Of a DNA stretch of 60,000 nt, positions 12,801 to 23,523 are shown one piece after another. Within the stretch, counting starts at the first letter, position 1, and every line of letters begins with the position of its first letter. The position numbers were made by a program, and so were the translations under genes. The stretch lies in contig JAQGDQ010000023.1 of the NCBI GenBank assembly GCA_030141605.1, positions 64,001-124,000 of the forward strand, in the 5' to 3' direction. This DNA is from Tubiluchus corallicola. Taxonomy: Eukaryota; Priapulida; Priapulimorpha; Priapulimorphida; Tubiluchidae. Under the pieces are notes generated by a model. The model had not been told where the DNA came from and made no database searches. It saw only the letters and a list, made by a program, of their open reading frames with translations.

Positions 12801-14259
12801 GAACCAACTTGTTCTTGATAAACAGACTTGTGTGGTTTAGAAAAGTATACTTTTTAATTTATTGCTTATTGACTTATATAAATTAATATTTTAAAATATT
12901 ATTTCTAATTTTTAACTGCACAAAGGAATTTAGGTATTACTTCGTTTCTAAAATTCATTAAAAACCTTTGCAGTGCATACTAAGCTGATGACTCATACTT
13001 CTATACCTGTAATACTACAATCATCGGTTAATAGATTCAGTCGGTTTATTGGGTCAAAACACGTCATTGAAGTACAGTGTGTATGAACAATTTAATGCAA
13101 GGCAAATCTAATTTATTAGAACTTAATGCTACACACTATGTTACTGTATTTATTTCATAAGAATAAACCTTATAATTGTATAATTGTGTTTTGCTCAGCC
13201 CAGTACTCAGTACTTTACAAAGCAAGGATGTTACCGAAACTGAAATTACAAACTGAAATCGAAATTTTCACTTCGGTATCCCTGCTACAAAGCTTTTCAC
13301 ATTAAGCCAATACTTACCTTTGCCAGACTTTTGTGTTTGCTGTAGAAACGTTACAAGTGACAGATCACTAGTCATCGCGGGCGGATGAGCCATTATTGCT
13401 TCACCTTTGACATTAACGCTGACGTCAGCTTCTAACATAGTGGCATCACCTGACGGAAAATATTGCACGAAACTATGAACTCAAATTTCGTATTTTTCAG
13501 AAAACATACGTGTGATGATGCTGATAAACCAGTTACAAAAAGAGCTATCAAAAACTAACATTTTGACTTGTTATGTCTGAGTTGTGACAAGTTTGACTAT
13601 AATAATGCTGAGATGTCTATTATTCTACCATAACTGTGTTAGTTAATTAACATCATAGCGTAATGCTGGAATCACCCCTAAAAGCATCTCACAAAAAGAT
13701 GTATACAAATTCAACAGACTCTAGTTAAGTAGGAACCTAAGACTAATCTCAAGCAACAACAACAACAACAACAGAATCACAGCAGAACAGTTTATTTAGT
13801 ACATTTCCAAATAAGATAAAAACTGTTTACAAATATTTGTTTTATCTGGTAAGCCACTTGAAATGTACCATGTTTGGCTCTGCTGCCTATACAATGTTGA
13901 AAAATAAGTTAAATTTCTTGTAATTAACAGTTAAACTAAGAAATTGGAAGGCTATGAAAAGTTGCAAGTCATCCAGGATTCGAAAAACCAGAACCTCATG
14001 GTTTCAAGGTACACATTTTAGCCAACAGAGCTATAACCCACAATTCTCATAGCAGTCAGTGTACAATGAGACAGAGTCACTCATCCATGCAAACCTACAG
14101 AATATATCAAGCTAATAAAATGCTCTAATTACTCTAATTACACACCAGTCTTACCTTCTAAGGCTTCATTAAGTTTCTGTACACTGTTCACTGCGTGTAC
14201 CCATTTTACCATGCTGGCATCCAAGCTTCTCTTTTTAAAATGGTTTCTTTTCCAAATAA
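3842..14259 (-). CDS. Menorin/FAM151-like protein (PLC-like phosphodiesterase fold), 5' end missing
   Basis: Six exons join in phase on the minus strand: 14259-14155, 13449-13318, 12109-12036, 11647-11429, 5316-5137 and 4447-3842 (stop at 3842-3844). All introns are GT-AG. They encode about 437 residues. Family hallmarks appear in order: VKWVHAVNS, LEADVSV, IMAHPP, VKLDFKS, LWINGDVLPG, FSLGWIT and SFPVHSS, the pattern of the DUF2181/menorin domain. The H, E-x-D, H and D residues correspond to the presumed active site of the related glycerophosphodiester phosphodiesterases. The last exon adds about 200 residues (from VYYDLSSFD), a predicted beta-rich C-terminal domain I cannot name. In C. elegans, menorin shapes dendrites from the skin surface; that role is known for the family only and is not shown here. 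The first exon, expected to carry a signal peptide or membrane anchor, was not found upstream of 14259. The acceptor of the first listed exon is less certain than the others. Confidence 0.85.
4508..4907. repeat. Diverged tandem repeat of ~115-120 bp in a menorin-gene intron
   Basis: Landmark blocks recur: TTTCATGACAATCCAA-like segments at about 4568, 4697 and 4798, and TGTTATCGCTGCCATTTTGA-like segments at about 4617, 4730 and 4850. About three diverged units fit. They lie in the intron between 4447 and 5137. No function is evident. Confidence 0.6.
5783..5960 (+). mobile_element. tRNA-derived SINE-like sequence
   Basis: The head contains an A-box-like GTGGTGTAATGGTTAGTG and, about 40 bases on, a B-box-like GGGTTCAATTCCC (about 5831-5843). 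These are internal polymerase III promoter elements. There is no matching acceptor stem, so this is tRNA-derived rather than a working tRNA. It sits in the large intron of the menorin-type gene. Confidence 0.5.
6787..8775 (+). CDS. Ankyrin-repeat protein with a C-terminal SOCS-box-like segment (ASB-like), nested gene
   Basis: A single uninterrupted exon of 662 codons starts at ATG 6787, the first ATG of the frame, and ends at TAA 8773-8775. About eleven ankyrin repeats run from residue ~100 to ~450; typical blocks are DGKTALHISC, GRTALHLACS, GFTPLHWACS and QTPLHKTI, each followed by LLL-x-x-GA-N/D-x-N. Residues 582-591 (SLTCMCARTI) fit the elongin-BC box pattern S-L-x3-C-x3-hydrophobic, and KLPEA at 601-605 resembles a degenerate Cul5 box. 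An ASB-type substrate adaptor of a Cullin-RING ubiquitin ligase is therefore plausible. A basic, Cys-containing tail of about 50 residues follows. The gene lies wholly inside the 6.1-kb intron (11428-5317) of the menorin-type gene on the opposite strand. A possible poly(A) signal AATAAA is at 9119-9124. The ankyrin call is firm; the SOCS-box call is moderate. Confidence 0.9.
   Translation: MEDDDEIEREVMKILQNAIEVGDISLLKNLLKNQTTSAVLDNGDSFLHLLLKCHLSGEVLTAHSPIIATKDGAKMLDTDEIIDFIEHFAESGNDIDGKDSDGKTALHISCGAGNVVVVNRLLDLKASINVYDNNGNSPLYEAVIQNHPDVVQQLLQRGVDPNQLQHKDKPTLHFAVASNSREIVKLLLERGANINELYEWKSSDLSAFCEPCKIHKTPLHEANTEEMLEMLLEWGAKPNALNEDGRTALHLACSSNETKLAKVLLENGANPNMQDKHGFTPLHWACSSAHLPTVQLLLETGADPKAAFPQHVLDTPAHIIAYRVNKGMLSDEVKILELLFAYGAEVNAQRTDGETLLTLAVANCKSHLLPTLLQHSADVNMKNNSGEASLHFTCRLAHYRMTEQLLLQDANPNTTDDKEQTPLHKTIDCAVTKLLLQHGANINAIAENNNTQLSLAISLVAKQKQPLIVVKQLLTTYAEVQRVNPAVSLNANIRNYITGKAPLDNIFWLLLHHTDYSQSERLIAYQIIYMLLYEFNAHADIVNNWEGESGHLLWKQIYHTYPEHSTLMNDIQRAMNRAYHFSLTCMCARTICNYEISYTDKLPEAIVRFVNLHCRPVKLPLYCTTGQDRSCTIGSNTAVYSVRSKQVKKKQQCPWKCACTLI
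8776..10043. other. Intronic non-coding sequence
   Basis: This is the 3' flank of the ankyrin gene within the menorin-gene intron. It is AT-rich. Apart from the AATAAA at 9119-9124 I see no gene or repeat. Confidence 0.5.
10044..10180. mobile_element. Short palindromic MITE-like element
   Basis: The first ~42 bases (AAAAATGACAGCCAACACCC, later AAAGACATGGCTTT) are matched in inverted orientation by the last ~42 (AAAGCCATGTCTTC to GGCTGGCTGTCATTTTT). The element is 137 bp and non-coding, and could fold into a long hairpin. It lies in the large menorin-gene intron. Confidence 0.65.
10181..11428. other. Intronic non-coding sequence
   Basis: AT-rich intron of the menorin-type gene, up to the 5' splice site after 11429. 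I see no further gene or clear repeat. Confidence 0.5.
12236..12302. repeat. Degenerate CATAG/CACAA pentanucleotide repeat
   Basis: A run of five-base units (CATAG, CACAG, CACAA, CATAA) in a menorin-gene intron. It is a low-complexity tract with no coding meaning. Confidence 0.7.
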
Positions 14260-15058
14260 CTGTACATAAGAAAACATGATACTTAAATTCTATTAACAGA
14301 ACAATCTGACCTACATTTTTTGCTACAAAACACACACCTATTCAGTTGTTTTTGGCAACATTGTTGGCTATGACCAACCTGCCAGCTAAGCTGATTTTGA
14401 TGCCTTGTGTAGGGCTAACAGTGACCAGTTTAGAATACTAATTAAAAGAGCTTTAATTAGCAACTGTGCTTTTAATGAAAATGTTGTAAATCAGTTTGTT
14501 TCAATATTCTTTCAATTTAAACCAGTAATTTCTTAATCTAAAGTAGCAATGGGGAATCGAAACTTTTTTATGAGAATAAAAGACTTCGCTTAAAATTTAT
14601 TTACTGACTCACTCACTCACTTACTTAAATACTTACTTTACTTACTTGCTTTAGCATTATGGAGCATAAACCTGCTTTGAACAATCAGAAAAGTTCTAAC
14701 CCTTTAACTCTCTTCAATTAACCCTCGCAAGCACACTCTGGGGCCTAGCAGATCCCAAGCAGACTAAGTCATAAATACTTCTTAACACCAATTACTGTAT
14801 TGTACTTGTATCTCTCAATACCCTCCTGATTATGTCTTCAATATGAAGCATCAAAATCTCAGACTCACATCTTTCATTGTTACTTCTCAACATGAGACTG
14901 AAATCTCATTCTTACTGCAAAGGCAACCTGGCCCATGGGTTCCATCAAACACCTGCACTGTTTTTGCCTGAATTGCTCATTTTCCCACAATTTGCATAAT
15001 AAATCATAATCATTAGACTGATAAAATCATGACTGAACCAGCTGCACAATGCAACTAA
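14260..15058. other. Non-coding stretch upstream of the first recovered menorin exon
   Basis: The missing 5' exon(s) of the menorin-type gene should lie on the minus strand here or further upstream, but I could not identify a signal-peptide exon. The sequence has some ACTC/ACTT repetition near 14605-14645. Confidence 0.4.
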
Positions 15059-15262
15059 AGTAGCATTAATCAGACATCCGGAATGCATATGCGTTATGTG
15101 GAACAGATAAATCAATTTTTTTCCTGTTTTTAATGCACCCGTTTATCACACCTGTATTATGCGTTATTTTTTCTGCAGCTATTTCCAATTGATTTTTTAC
15201 AAGCAGCGATTCCGCAGGTGGACAACGCATAACGTATTCCAGATATCTTGTAAATGCCACTT
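15059..15262 (-). mobile_element. MITE copy 1 of a family with ATCCGGAATGCGT ends
   Basis: The left end (ACATCCGGAATGCATATGCG) and right end (CGCATAACGTATTCCAGATA) form an inverted pair. The ~204-bp sequence aligns with the reverse complement of 32831-33050, sharing landmarks such as AATGCACCCGTTTATC and TGCGTTATTTTTTCTG. It has no coding capacity, so the open frames across it are incidental. It must have been moved by an enzyme supplied elsewhere. Confidence 0.8.
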
Positions 15263-16111
15263 TAAGCAGTATTGCATAGTGCATTCACTTTATCTTCATT
15301 TGAAGCTGTGCGCTCACATGGAAGTACCTAAATTTTTTGCCGTCAAAGAAGAAGAAACTTCAACAGGTGATTAGCTAATACCCAAGCACTTAACGCTTAA
15401 TTAGAGTTCATTAGATTTTTGGAGTTTGGCACACTGCTTGCTGATGTCTTTCATTTAATGCATAAATTCCCTATCATATTTTGCATCGTAGCTCCACTCG
15501 CATGCATTTTACTGTATACAATATATCCTGAAGCTCTAGTTTCTCCAGCATAATGGTTATGAGAGTTCAAGTATAATCATTACTTTCTGGTTTTACTAAC
15601 TACACAATATGAAAACTTACAACTAAAACTTGACAGACAGGTATTGGAATGTTTAAAAGTTTTGCTTTGATAATATGAATAAGTTTTATGCAATTGTTCT
15701 AAGTGGAGTACACAAATTTGATAAACTGAAGAAAAATTCAAAATAGGGAAGGCCAACAGAATTTTAAAGCTATTGTGTTTTTTATACAAAAATCAGTTCT
15801 CTGCATAGTGCACTAGAAGAATTACTCCTTGTTATACCTGATAATCAATCATTTAACCTTGAAATGTATCAGTGAAATGTGTATGCTCAAAAGGTATGTC
15901 ACACAGAATGTATAATGATAATTTGCAATAAAGCACTGCTGTTTCAAAAAATAAAACTTGCATGCCCAAAAAACCTTGTTTATCTTTATCATTCAGTAAT
16001 TATAAAAATTTTGGCAATACCTACTGTGCCGCTTATATAGAAAACTAACAAATAAGAAAAAAAATTACAATCTCAATATATGAAATTGAAAAAACAAGGG
16101 AACAAAGCCAG
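15263..16111. other. Non-coding stretch
   Basis: AT-rich sequence without a recognisable gene or repeat. The only open frame of note, 15580-15789 on the minus strand, has no domain. Confidence 0.45.
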
Positions 16112-16341
16112 TTATGAGTTGACTTAGCGACTTAGTACTATAATGCAAGTTATGAGTTGCGTTAGTGACTTAGTACTATAATGCAAGTTACGAGTTGAGT
16201 TAGTGACTTAGTACTATAATGTAAATTATGAGTTGCGTAAGTGACTTAGTACTATAATGCAAGTTATGAGTTGCGTTAGTGACTTAGTACTATAATGCAA
16301 GTTATGAGTTGCGTTAGTGACTTAGTACTATAATGCAAGTT
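16112..16341. repeat. 38-bp tandem repeat, six copies
   Basis: The unit starts TTATGAGTTGCGTTAGTGAC and continues with TTAGTACTATAATGCAAG. Six consecutive copies differ by one to a few bases. There are no unique spacers between copies, so this is a minisatellite rather than a CRISPR array. Confidence 0.9.
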
Positions 16342-19300
16342 AAAAGTTCATTATGGAACGAATGAAAGTGGCTAAAATCTAGAAACTTTTGAGCCTCATC
16401 ATAATATATAATCAGCTATTATGAACTTTAGTGACACAACATTACTGTCATGCCTTGCAATTACTCTGTCAACATAGTGATAAAGATTCGATTAGTTGTA
16501 ATACATAAAACCTACATGAGCCTAATGCTAAGAAGAAAATTTGTCAAATTAAAAAAGTTACATAAGATACCTTTCCAGACTACTGGTTTTATAAACAAAA
16601 TAAGCTACACCATCTACACAGAAATGGCAAAACCTTGTTTCAGGTAAGCCTGAGTTATTTACCTTTCATGGCTATGTATTTTGAGAGCAAAGCCATGCCA
16701 CATAAGCCTAGCAAAGCCAATGCCTGGTTCCTTCTCAGCCATACTATCAATGCCTTGCTTGGAGTCATCAGTGGAGGAAAGTACCGTATAATTCTTTATG
16801 TGGCAAATATCACGAGGAGGCAGTACTGGATTACACTTTTTAATAATCCATTACTGCATGCATGTACTTGTGTAAATCTATGCCAAAGAAGTCTGTAAAA
16901 AATCAAATTCTACTAAGACGTTGATATCTTTAAGGCACTGTAACTAGATGGTGGTTGGAAAGACGTGAAAAAAATTTTAAAAAGTAGTGCAGAAACTATG
17001 GACGTAAGCAGTCGAGTTTTAATTTGAGTGCAGACATGAGAGATGGCATATTGATCATATTCATATTATATAATGAAATTGAAATAAACTATGACAGCAA
17101 AATACCCAGATTAAAAGCAATTTACAACTGATAATCGATTGAATTTAATTTTGCATTATTTCCAATAATTTAAGTTATATATGTATATATATATACAATT
17201 GACATAATTCCCAAATGAGCGCTATCTATCAGCGTCGAACACACTTTTAAACAAACATGTCCTTATGCATCGATAGTAGTATATTGTATGGTTTTGAGGT
17301 TAGTATAACAGTTATAACAAAGTCTGACATGGAAATTAAAGTTTAAGCACACAAGACCGACTTGTCAATGACTAAAATTTAATAGGTTTTGATTACGAAT
17401 GGGAAGTAAAATCCAAAAACTTAAATGACAAGATATAAGATATAGGCTAATCCAATAACTCATGTTCATTCGCTACCCATTTATCTATACATCCTGCTCA
17501 ACAGAAATTAATTACAGCTGTTTACATGTGGCTACAACTACCGTGGAATACTTTTCCTAGCCCCAATGAGGAAAATGAATGTTCAGAACTACCGAATCAT
17601 TTTAGGGTGCCACTTGGCCCTACATGCAGAATCTGCGAGATGGCGGAGAGGTTGAGGAAAGTCACACAAGTGTTTTTAACTTTCCAGAAATTTAAACTTT
17701 TTTACTTTTTCCTAAACCGTTGTGTCTATGCTGTGGTGTATAACAGTAGATAAAATTATCGCTTTCTGCAAATTCAAAAATAAAAATATTTTGGTAAAAT
17801 GTCACAAGCTTTGTTCGTTTTTGGGAGGATAACACCAACATTTAAAAAAATAATTTTTTTAAGTGTGAGGTAGATCGTTTACTTCTCTTTACATTGGTGT
17901 GCAGATAAAGAATGCATCTTTCTATTGGACTGGTTTTAACGATATTTTTAGATTGGGCAATCTGGGAACGTGTTAAAAAGGAACCACTTAAACTGCAATC
18001 TAGCAGATGAAAAATTAATACATTCTAATTAACGCAATCTAATTGACATACTTTAGCTAGCACCTGTAAATACCCCGCAAGCTGCTGTTCACATTTGCTC
18101 CATGGTGTCATATATTGCGGTGCCACATGCCACCTCACCTTGTACCCCTCGTCATGCACCATGGTGCCACGTAACAGAATTGTACTACCACGCTATGTAA
18201 TATGGCACAATGTAGCAGCAAGAGGTGGTACATGACAAGATAGTGGTGCCTGCTCGTGTATAGGCACTGTGGACTTGCTGCCACCCCTATTTTCACTCGA
18301 TATTATGGTTAATATTCAATATAAGGAGTGTTTTTTCGTTAATTCTTTCTTTATACTTGTACATACTTGTAAATCTTGGTATGGAATCAGAGCAACATGG
18401 AGTTTGGCTGTTGTGCACATGTGGCCGTGTTCACATGTCTGAGATAAGACAGTGCACATTAGGTAGAGAGAGCACTGTCGCACACGCAGTGTCGATCAAA
18501 GAGAAAATTATTAATCTTTTCGCACAAAGTAAAGGTTTTCAAGAAGAATGGATTTTATATCTTAAATGAAAGGATCACTTTAAACTTAAATTAACTTAAT
18601 AAATTAATTAATTTAAATTACACTGAAACATTTTAGACTATTAGTAAGTAAAATATTTTTTGTTTAGCATCCTATCAAGTTTATGTATAAATTTTGTTTT
18701 TATACGTTTGTTACCAAGTATTAAAACAATGGCTAAAAATTTTCTGAAGCAGCACCCACTAGTTTTAGCTACAAGCTGCCACTGCAAGATAATATATAGT
18801 GATGCGGATCACAGCACTGCGGTACGCGCAAAATGATACGGTACATGAAGATATCAAGCAAGAGCAAACATCTCACGTATTGCGATAAAATTAATTAATG
18901 AAGCCACTGAAATAGACCAATAAACTAGAACTTCAATCGTCGTTGTTTCGGTGCTGCAACGTTTTAAAAAACATGGCACGTTCCAACTGCTGATGCCGAG
19001 ACTGTCAAGTGCAGACATGGCAGTTTAGAAAGCGCTGAATATTGTTGAAAAAGTGTTCATGTAAACGGTTGCCGAAGTACTTTGAATATTTAGGTGATAA
19101 AATGATTGAGATAATGGTCATGCAATTACAAATGGTGGAAGAGTGATTAAAAATTTTTTTCTTGCGTGGAGTTACCTTGTGTCGTTGTGAACGACCGAAA
19201 ATCATAAAAAATACATTTAAATTGCAATTAGACTAATAACCTGTAAAACCGCTATTACTGTAGTACATGTGGCTTCTATCTATCTAAAATGGGTTTAACC

Positions 19301-19500
19301 TAATAGTGAACGGTTGCTCTAGTTTTGCTATATTCTGTACTACCTGTTGGCTTTTACAAGACATTATATGTAGACATCATTTTACCTATATTTCTGTGGA
19401 AACTTCTGTATCAATAAACGTTTAAAGTATATTCTACTGTTATACCTTTTGTCAACACGACACCTTGCACATTGTGTTTTTTCGCTATCAGCTACTAACA
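16342..19500. other. Non-coding stretch between the menorin locus and the LINE
   Basis: Only short open frames (60-87 codons) occur, with no recognisable domain. A TATATA tract lies near 17180 and a stretch rich in GGTGCCAC/CCATGGTG words lies at about 18090-18250. Undetected small exons remain possible. Confidence 0.4.
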
Positions 19501-19708
19501 AATACGGGCCATCTATTTGAACTTAGTTTGCAGTGTTACCTGGGGTGGACCCGCCAGGGATGAAGATTGAGCATGCTTCTTAGCTAGTTTAGACTAAAAC
19601 TTGAAAAAGTAGTAAGTAGTGCGCGTAGGTAGTACCAAAATCCTTGCATTGTGGCGTCTTTTGCACATTGAAACCTTACCTGAATGAGTGTTTTTTTGAA
19701 AATTTGAA

Positions 19709-20179
19709 ATGAGCGGAGTTGACTTGGGTACTGTTAATAATGGCAATATGCCCGAAGTTAATTCTAATATAGCAGTGTTGGCAATAAGAACTTCTAGTGA
19801 ACAAACATCATCAAGAGGAGAAGCGAGTGTGAAAAGGGATGCAAACAGTGATTCCGAAGAAATAGAGGAGGATATGAGTCAAAGGGGAGAATTGAGTGGA
19901 CACGAGAGAGATGATATAATAGAGTTGGAAGGCGCTTTTCAGTGTGAGGAACAGAAGTGTAAAACATGGATTCATTATAAATGTAGTGGGCTACCTCCCT
20001 ATAGTATACTAGTTTTGGAGGGCACAGTCCGAAAATTTTCTTGTCCTAAATGCTCAGTTGAGAAGGTACCACTAGGAGAGTTGGCCAAAGGCAAAAAACG
20101 AAAAGAACGACTGGCAGAAATTAAAGCAATAGTAGGAGAAACACCAGTGACTAAGATGGCTAGTGAGATCCTAGTTTAA
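19709..20179 (+). pseudogene. LINE ORF1 fragment with PHD-like zinc finger
   Basis: A frame of 156 codons starts MSGVDLGT. A Cys/His-rich block near residues 77-115 has the spacing C-x4-C-x2-W-x-H-x2-C, then C-x2-C, resembling the second half of PHD fingers seen in many LINE ORF1 proteins. The first Cys pair expected of a full PHD finger is not evident. A stop at 20177-20179 cuts it from the coiled-coil and CCCH part downstream. Confidence 0.65.
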
Positions 20180-20799
20180 CAGAGAAGGTTAAGGAATTAG
20201 CAGAACATAATATACAACAGGAAGAGGAAATTGCAGACCTTGCAAAAAAGTTAGCAATTTGCCGGTTTGAAGCAGATAATGCAGCGAAGAAAAATCTAAG
20301 ATGAAGGCTGAAATAAAGCAGCTTAAGCAAGATTTACGAGTCGAGAGAGAGGGTTGTGAACGGCTAAGTAGAAATAATGAGAAAATGGGTGAAGAGATGA
20401 AAATAACTGTAGCTCATAATAATGCCCTTAGAAAAGAGAAAGAAAACAAACAAAAGCAAAAAGAAACACTTGAAGAAGAAAATAACAAGGCTACGGTTAG
20501 AGGTGGGTGACATTCAGAAAAAGTGGCTGGAAGATAAGAAAGAAAAGCACAAGTGACAGAAATACGTGATTTGCAAAAAAACTGTCTTCTCCACCTGACA
20601 ATGACAATGACCAAATTAAGGAATTGGTCGAACTAAGAGAAACCATAAAACACTTAAATAAGTATGTAACATTGTTAAAAGAAAAAAGCAGTCTCTTGGT
20701 TTCTGTGAAAGATACAGAAGAGAATGTAGACAGAATGGTAGAAGTATCCAAAAGTGATAACGTCACAGAAAGAATACTGCTAATCAAAGAAAAAAGTTA

Positions 20800-21170
20800 G
20801 ATAGAAATCAAATATGCTGGAATTTTGAAAAATGGGGTAGCTGTAGATTTGAGTTCAGCTGTAGATACGTCCATGAAACTAGGAATGTTGGAAGTGGCGA
20901 TAACCAAACACTAGTAGAAAAAAGAGTACCTCCACTTTATTGGCAATATGAAGAGACAGGAACACGTACATGGGGATTAAGATGTAAATTCCGTCATGAA
21001 TATACAGATTTTGAGAACAAGTTGTATGCGGAAGGTAGATATGTACCTTCTTATGAAAGAAATAAGATGACTAATAGACAAAAGTATACGACATGGCATA
21101 ATAGCATGAGTGGAAATAGAATGGCTGCAGAAATAGGCATTTCAAGAGGAAATCCATATGGAAACTAGGG
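20800..21170 (+). pseudogene. LINE ORF1 segment with CCCH zinc finger
   Basis: Reading from about 20812, ICWNFEKWGSCRFEFSCRYV followed by H gives a C-x8-C-x5-C-x3-H finger of the RNA-binding CCCH type. A second, incomplete finger follows about 40 residues later (YWQYEETGTRTWGLRCKFRH), in which the first two Cys positions are not Cys. The frame stops at TAG around 21168. Confidence 0.65.
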
Positions 21171-21457
21171 AGAGTTAACAGATTTGCATAGAAAAATGGA
21201 TTTCTTATTACAGAGGGTGAGATTAGTAGAAGATTACCAACAGAAAAGATTGCAGGGTTATGTAATGCAAGGTCAGGAAATGAACAACATTCAAAGCAGG
21301 GGAAACATAATAATTCCGAGCGAGAACTGGAGCCATTTGACATGCAACAAGCACAATCAAGTATGAATTCAAGCATTCCGGTCTCACAGACAGTTGCAGC
21401 TCAGGGTCCAATAGTCCCGACTCAGTAACAAAAAATAAGGAAATTATTACAAAAAAC

Positions 21458-22253
21458 ATGCAAAATATAAATAATAGTAAAAAAGTCAAAAACAATAAAA
21501 AAGAAAAACGACAAATAAACTTTGTGCTAGGATTTCATAATGTACAGGGTTTGATTAAACAAAATAAGCAAATAGAAATGGTTGAGTGGTTAATAGAAAA
21601 AAACATAGATATTATGTTTACAGTGGAAACCTGGTTAAGAGACGAGTGTTGAGTAACATACATCCCTACACTTGTAAATATATAAATCGAGAGGGTAACG
21701 CCAAAAAAGGAGAGGTATAGGAGTTTTTTCAAAGGAAAGCTCAAAAAAGGATATAGAGTATATAGAAATCGACAAAGCAGTAGAACGTGAAATTTGTTTC
21801 ATAGAATGGAATGAATGGCTCTTTAGAGTTGTCTATTTAGGTGTGAATAAAGAAGAAAACAAATTGGAGAATATAAAAATTATGAGTGAAATTGGAAGAT
21901 TATGTTTTGATTATAATAAAAAACATATTTTGATACTTGGTGACTTCAATGCACATATACAAGAATTTGCTGGTGAAGATAACGAAAATGGCAAATTATT
22001 AACAAATTTATGCGAAATGTATGGATTATTGCTATTAAATAGTGTGTGGCCAAAAATGGATGATTTCACTTGGACGAATGGACAATATAGTTCAACCATT
22101 GACTATGCATTAGTGAGTGATTCAGGTTTCCACTTTATAAAAAACTGTGAAGTGGTATGGGAGATTGGTGCGTGTTCTGATCATGCAGCTCTAGTAGTAA
22201 GCATCAAAACAAGGGGGTACATAAGCAGTAAATACAAAAAAACTCCAGAATGA
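21458..22253 (+). pseudogene. LINE endonuclease domain remnant
   Basis: Two frames (21458-21652 and 21843-22253) together carry the APE-like endonuclease pattern: FHNVQGL at the start, VETWLRDE, then LILGDFNAHI, TWTNGQYSSTIDYALV and CSDHAALVVS. The D and H positions match the catalytic D-x-N, D and SDH motifs of the family. A stop at 21650 and a frameshift separate the two halves. Confidence 0.75.
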
Positions 22254-22835
22254 AGGAATAAGAAGGAAATGGAAATTTAATAAAGATATAGATTGGGATC
22301 TGTTTCAAAATATGGTGGAAGAAAAGGCAGTGAAAGAGAAAAAAGGATTGTCTTCCATATTAGTAGAAGTAGCAGAGAAAGTAATAGGCAGGAGGACACC
22401 AAGGAAAGGAAAGAGGAGTAGAATAAATGCCCCTTGGTTCGATAAACAGATTAGATTAGCAATAAAACAAAGACGAGGTGCATTAAAAACTGGAGGAAAG
22501 CAAAGAAACAAAATAGAGTAGAGTATACAAGTTTTTGGTGGGAAAAATATACAGTTTGTAAGCAAAAAACTAAAATACTGGTTGCAGAGAAAAGAACTGC
22601 ATGGGCAACAAAATGGATGAAAGAAGTAGAGCAAGAAGATAGATATAAAAGAAAATTCTGGAGACACTTTAAAGACATAACAAAGAGGAAACAGGAATCT
22701 GAAAGTGGAGAAGAGAACTTATTTTTGATTTCTGATGCAGGTGGAAAAATACCTGATGAAAATATAATTTCCCAAGAAATAATTAAGAAGTCGGGATCGC
22801 TTTTTCAGTTAAAAACGCATGCTCAGATACTAAGT

Positions 22836-23508
22836 TGTCCTTACGACAGACATGAATGGGGGACCAACGAGAAACAATAAGACTGAATGGGGCAGAGTTG
22901 AAAAGAGTAAAGACCTTTAAGTATCTGGGTTCAATGATAGACGAGACTGCAGGAATGGAAAAGGAGGTGAATTTCAGGATTCAGTGTGGTTGGAATAACT
23001 GGCGAAAAGTTTCAGGGGTGATATGCGATAAGAGGATTCCAGCGAGACTAAAGGGTAAAGTTCACAAAGCAGTGGTCAGACCCGCCCTAATATATGGGCT
23101 GGAAGCAGCACCTCTAAAGAAGACCGAGGAGAAGAAAATGGATGTGGCGGAGATGAGGATGTTGAGATGGATGGTGGGAGTAACAAGAAGGGACAAAATC
23201 AGGAATAGTAATATTAGAGGAACAGTGAAAGTATTGGAAGCCTCGAAAAAGATACAAGAGGCAAGATTGCGATGGTATGGGCACCTGAGAAGAAGAGTCG
23301 GGGAAGATCACGTGGGAAGGGAGGTCATGGAAATGGAAGTGCTGGGAAATAGAAGAAGAGGACGACCCAAGCTGAGATGGTTCGAATGTATTAACGGAGA
23401 CCTTAGAGAGAAGAACATAAATGTAGAGATGGTTAACAACAGGAATGCATGGAGACGACTTATTCACAACGGCGAACCCGCATAGGGAAAAGCTGAGAAG
23501 AAGAAGAA
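22836..23508 (+). mobile_element. 5'-truncated second LINE (RTE-like C-terminus) inserted in the first
   Basis: The insert is bounded by identical copies of GCTCAGATACTAAGT at 22821-22835 and 23509-23523, a 15-bp target-site duplication. It ends in a (GAA)n-like tail, as RTE-type elements often do. Its frame 22856-23485 is open for 209 codons and encodes only the RT thumb and C-terminus: FKYLGSMIDE, RPALIYGLEAAP, MLRWMVGVTRRDKIRN, RLRWYGHLRRR and RRRGRPKLRW. This C-terminus is typical of the RTE-like proteins widespread in animals. The intact duplication and open frame suggest a fairly recent insertion compared with the broken host LINE. Confidence 0.85.
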
Positions 23509-23523
23509 GCTCAGATACTAAGT

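Noticed and set aside
12337-13080. pogo/Tigger-like transposon
   Set aside because: Segments at 12359-12396 and 13026-13064 resemble each other (GTTAATAGATTCA core), but in direct orientation and without inverted termini or a clear TA duplication.
15066-15374. Overlapping ~70-codon frames
   Set aside because: They fall on the MITE at 15059-15262 and have no coding signature.
16112-16341. CRISPR-like regular repeat
   Set aside because: Units are contiguous with no unique spacers, and the host is a eukaryote.
18090-18250. Apparent palindromes around CCATGGTG and GGTGCCAC words
   Set aside because: Local self-complementary words exist, but I could not align two arms over a meaningful length.
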